A DNA stretch of 64,000 nt from Campylobacter sp. RM16187 (GTDB lineage: Bacteria > Campylobacterota > Campylobacteria > Campylobacterales > Campylobacteraceae): the NCBI RefSeq assembly GCF_025319965.1, contig NZ_CP012549.1, forward strand, positions 1,798,001 to 1,862,000. Direction: 5' to 3'. The position numbers were made by a program, and so were the translations under genes. Each line of letters opens with the position of its first letter. Within the stretch, counting starts at the first letter, position 1. Shown one piece after another: positions 61,875 to 64,000 of the stretch. The notes beneath the pieces were generated by a model. The model ran no database searches. It saw only the letters and a program-made list of their open reading frames with translations, and had not been told where the DNA came from.

Positions 61875-63878
61875 TTAAGCTATAAAAGCGTAAATCATCA
61901 TAAACAAGAACACCATACCAGTGATTAGCATAGCATAACCTGCAAGTTTAGCAAGCAGAGAGTATGAAGCAAACTTGTCCTCTTTTTCGATAAGCTTTTC
62001 TAGCATTCCGTTCTTCATCAAGCGGTCATACCACTTGCTTCTTTCTTGTCTCATCTCTTCGGCAGTTAGGCTTCCTGAGAAGATTACCGTATCCATTGGG
62101 AAGCGGTCTGCTCTAAAGTGAGTGTTGAAGAAGTGGATAGCGAAGATAAATCCTGTCGCTAGCAACGCTTCGTCTGAGTGAACTAGAGTTGATAGGTTGA
62201 TCATCCATCCCGGCAAGAAGTTACCAAACCAGTTAGGGAACCATAGTATAAGACCTGAAAGTCCTATGATAAACATACCCCAGAACACCGCAAGGTAGTC
62301 GAATTTCTCCCAGTATGTCCAGCGGTCAAACTGAGGTCTTTCACCTTTGCCGATAAACCACATGAAGTGATCTTTCATATCTCTAAAGTCTTGAAGATTT
62401 GGCATCAAGCTATCTTCACCAAATATTTTAAATTTGCCTAGGTTCATCATAATCTCAGCTATGTGGCTGAAGAACACTGCAAACATTATCACCGCTGATA
62501 TATGGTGAATTTGAGTAGCCATAATAGGTCCGCCCATTAAATTCATCATATCTTGAGCCCAAGGAGCCGTATAGAATTTTTGCGGTAAGCCCGAGAACGC
62601 AAGTCCAAGGAACGATGCAGCCATAAAGAAGTGTTGCCACATATGGAATGCGCTAAAGCGTTTTACTTTAACTCTATCGTGGTGAGCCGCCTCTCTTGCT
62701 TTTTTCCAAGCGACCGGATTTTCAAGTCTCATTCTGATTAGTCTAATCGACCACAAGAATGTATGGAAACCAAAGAATGCAAATACCGCTATCACAAGAC
62801 CTGTCATAAATATATACGCAGAGTGAAGCAGCGGGAATTTCTCGCCGTCGGTATGGTCTGCGTGAGCTACGAAGCTAACGAAATTTGCGTTTGCGTTAGG
62901 GTGACACTCAGAACATGTCTTGATACGATTTTCAGTCATGTGAAGAGTTGATTTAGGATCGTCGATCTTAAATACGTTGTGTGTTCCGTGACAATCAAAA
63001 CACGCAGCAACTCTTGGCGCATCGCCCGGTTTATTTAGCAGTAGCGCTTTACCGTGGAAGGTGTCATGATAGTGCTTTTGTTGCTCTTCGTGACAAGAAC
63101 CGCATTTTTGCTCGCTAAGTTGTTTAATGTCAAGATGCATTTTAGCGCCCGCTGTGTGCACAGAGTGACAATCACTACAACTTGGAAGCTCTTTATTCGG
63201 ATCTAAATTTTTATGAGCATTCTCATCGTGAACACTGCCCATAAAGTCTTTTTTGATATCTTTGTGACAGCTCATACAATTGTCATTTACAAAAGCCTTA
63301 TCTTTAAACAGCTCCTCACGTTGCTCTTTTGAAGCAAACGGAATTTTATCTGAACTATGGCAATCTCTACAAGATGGAATTTTACCAAACAGCATACCAC
63401 TGTGAATTCCATCATCATAGTCTTCTATCTTCTCTTTTGTAAGTTGTTTTCTGGCTTTGCCAGGTTTTTCAAATTTATTTCCAGCTATAATCCATCCTTC
63501 TATACCATCATTAAGAATATAGATGTTCTCATAGCCTTGACTTTTAGCAACCTTTGCTGCAACGCTACTATCAAAGCTCATTCTGTTATCACAATAAAAT
63601 ACCAAATGAGCCTTTTTGTCTTTTGGCAATAGCGATATGTTTAAATCATCTGCATTATTTAAGATCGCTCCAGGAATGTGCCCGGATATACGACCAGCCG
63701 GTGAACTCATATCAATAAAGTATGTATCTTTTTGGCCTAGCATCTTCTCAGCTTGATTTATACTAAGAGATTTTGCGCCCTCAATACCAAAATTCAGAGG
63801 CGAATCCATATTGGCAAAAAGATTATGAGATATCACTAAAGCAAAAAGTATCATAAATCTCATACACAATCCATACAT
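61875..63878 (-). CDS. Rhodanese - hexaheme cytochrome c - cytochrome b fusion
   Basis: This 667-residue respiratory protein has three parts. (1) A signal peptide (RFMILFALVISHNLFA) and a rhodanese-like domain (about 35-140) with a Cys in the active loop VFYCDNRMS (Cys96) and GHIPGA upstream. (2) A multihaem region with six CxxCH motifs at about 170, 201, 234, 259, 293 and 322. (3) A membrane domain (about 350-667) with His-bearing helices typical of FdnI/cytochrome b561-type subunits (FSAFHMWQHFF, IHHISAVIMF, FAIHFFNTHFR). It should pass electrons between menaquinone and a periplasmic partner, perhaps with sulfur chemistry at the rhodanese. Start at 63878 follows AAGGAAAG. The plan recalls CbcL-type fusions of Geobacter, which lack the rhodanese as far as I know. 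Confidence 0.85.
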   Translation of the reverse strand: MYGLCMRFMILFALVISHNLFANMDSPLNFGIEGAKSLSINQAEKMLGQKDTYFIDMSSPAGRISGHIPGAILNNADDLNISLLPKDKKAHLVFYCDNRMSFDSSVAAKVAKSQGYENIYILNDGIEGWIIAGNKFEKPGKARKQLTKEKIEDYDDGIHSGMLFGKIPSCRDCHSSDKIPFASKEQREELFKDKAFVNDNCMSCHKDIKKDFMGSVHDENAHKNLDPNKELPSCSDCHSVHTAGAKMHLDIKQLSEQKCGSCHEEQQKHYHDTFHGKALLLNKPGDAPRVAACFDCHGTHNVFKIDDPKSTLHMTENRIKTCSECHPNANANFVSFVAHADHTDGEKFPLLHSAYIFMTGLVIAVFAFFGFHTFLWSIRLIRMRLENPVAWKKAREAAHHDRVKVKRFSAFHMWQHFFMAASFLGLAFSGLPQKFYTAPWAQDMMNLMGGPIMATQIHHISAVIMFAVFFSHIAEIMMNLGKFKIFGEDSLMPNLQDFRDMKDHFMWFIGKGERPQFDRWTYWEKFDYLAVFWGMFIIGLSGLILWFPNWFGNFLPGWMINLSTLVHSDEALLATGFIFAIHFFNTHFRADRFPMDTVIFSGSLTAEEMRQERSKWYDRLMKNGMLEKLIEKEDKFASYSLLAKLAGYAMLITGMVFLFMMIYAFIA

Positions 63879-63924
63879 ATTCTTTCCTTTTTATAATCTC
63901 GATGAAATCATCAAGTTATAGCGG

Positions 63925-63948
63925 GTGAGGCTTAAAAACAAGCCTCAC
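63925..63948 (-). terminator. Hairpin after the right-edge gene
   Basis: GTGAGGCTT and AAGCCTCAC form a perfect 9-bp stem with a 6-base loop in the gap before the cytochrome gene, 12 bases after the preceding stop. Little T-run follows, so termination may be partial. Confidence 0.5.
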
Positions 63949-63960
63949 GAGCCGTTTGAT

Positions 63961-64000
63961 TTATTTTGTTCTACCTTCTAAGATATCAGTTGCTTGCTCA
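63961..64000 (-). CDS. C-terminal end of an unidentified protein
   Basis: The minus strand enters the window in an open frame reading EQATDILEGRTK then TAA at 63961-63963. Only 12-13 codons are visible, so the family cannot be named. Being 82 bases upstream of the rhodanese-cytochrome gene on the same strand, it may be part of the same respiratory operon. Confidence 0.45.
   Translation of the reverse strand, partial: EQATDILEGRTK

Overview
The window is chromosomal DNA of a Campylobacter (Campylobacterota), most likely not C. jejuni itself. Evidence: low-GC sequence full of AAATTT words; a pseudaminic-acid flagellar glycosylation operon beside a Maf protein and a flagellin; formate dehydrogenase with SelA/SelB; and runs of gene order that I recall from C. 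jejuni (upp-mae-gltX-SurA-like-accC-accB-dcd-pseB-pseC, and topA next to bioB). The species cannot be fixed from sequence alone.

Layout. 1-3.6 kb: end of a small membrane protein gene, then a three-gene export operon (HlyD-type lipoprotein, ABC ATPase, ABC-2 permease). 3.8-9.4 kb (minus): a metal/nitrosative-stress type cluster of NnrS, an SsuABC-like importer and a TonB-dependent copper-type receptor, preceded by a perfect TTGAT-N4-ATCAA box. Its permease carries an in-frame TAG, and its receptor is frameshifted and lacks a plug domain, so the cluster looks inactivated. 9.6-20.9 kb: a formate dehydrogenase/selenocysteine region. It holds a TraT-like lipoprotein, fdhB, fdhA (UGA read as Sec, with a SECIS-like hairpin), a small TAT protein, a DsbC-like protein, selB and selA, then divergently a polyferredoxin and a TorD-type chaperone. 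20.9-32.4 kb: housekeeping and metabolism (mqnA, a flavodoxin-fold reductase, upp, malic enzyme, gltX, SurA-like chaperone, SDR, accBC, modAB without modC, epimerase, dcd). 32.5-41.5 kb: pseB-pseC-pseF-pseG-pseH-pseI-maf, convergent with a sigma28-driven flagellin gene. 41.6-56.8 kb: topA, a phosphodiesterase, bioB, a cation/H+ antiporter, gltA, cysQ, a small unknown cassette with an XRE regulator, tsaD, uraA, dxr, cdsA, an RqcH/NFACT protein and a leuC-type dehydratase. 56.9-64 kb: mobA, frameshifted pldA and yceI, glycerate kinase with a GntP permease, and a large rhodanese-hexaheme cytochrome c-cytochrome b fusion.

How genes work together. SelA and SelB are needed to make FdhA. FdhA/FdhB oxidise formate outside the cytoplasmic membrane, while the TAT peptide, TorD-like chaperone and MobA belong to maturation of molybdo-/tungsto-enzymes and ModAB to oxyanion uptake. 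MqnA supplies menaquinone. The Pse proteins make CMP-pseudaminic acid, which Maf is expected to place on flagellin. No tRNA, rRNA, CRISPR array or insertion sequence was recognised. Four genes are broken by small lesions (one nonsense, three frameshifts). All four encode envelope or periplasmic/uptake proteins, which suggests either adaptive loss or strain/assembly-specific errors.
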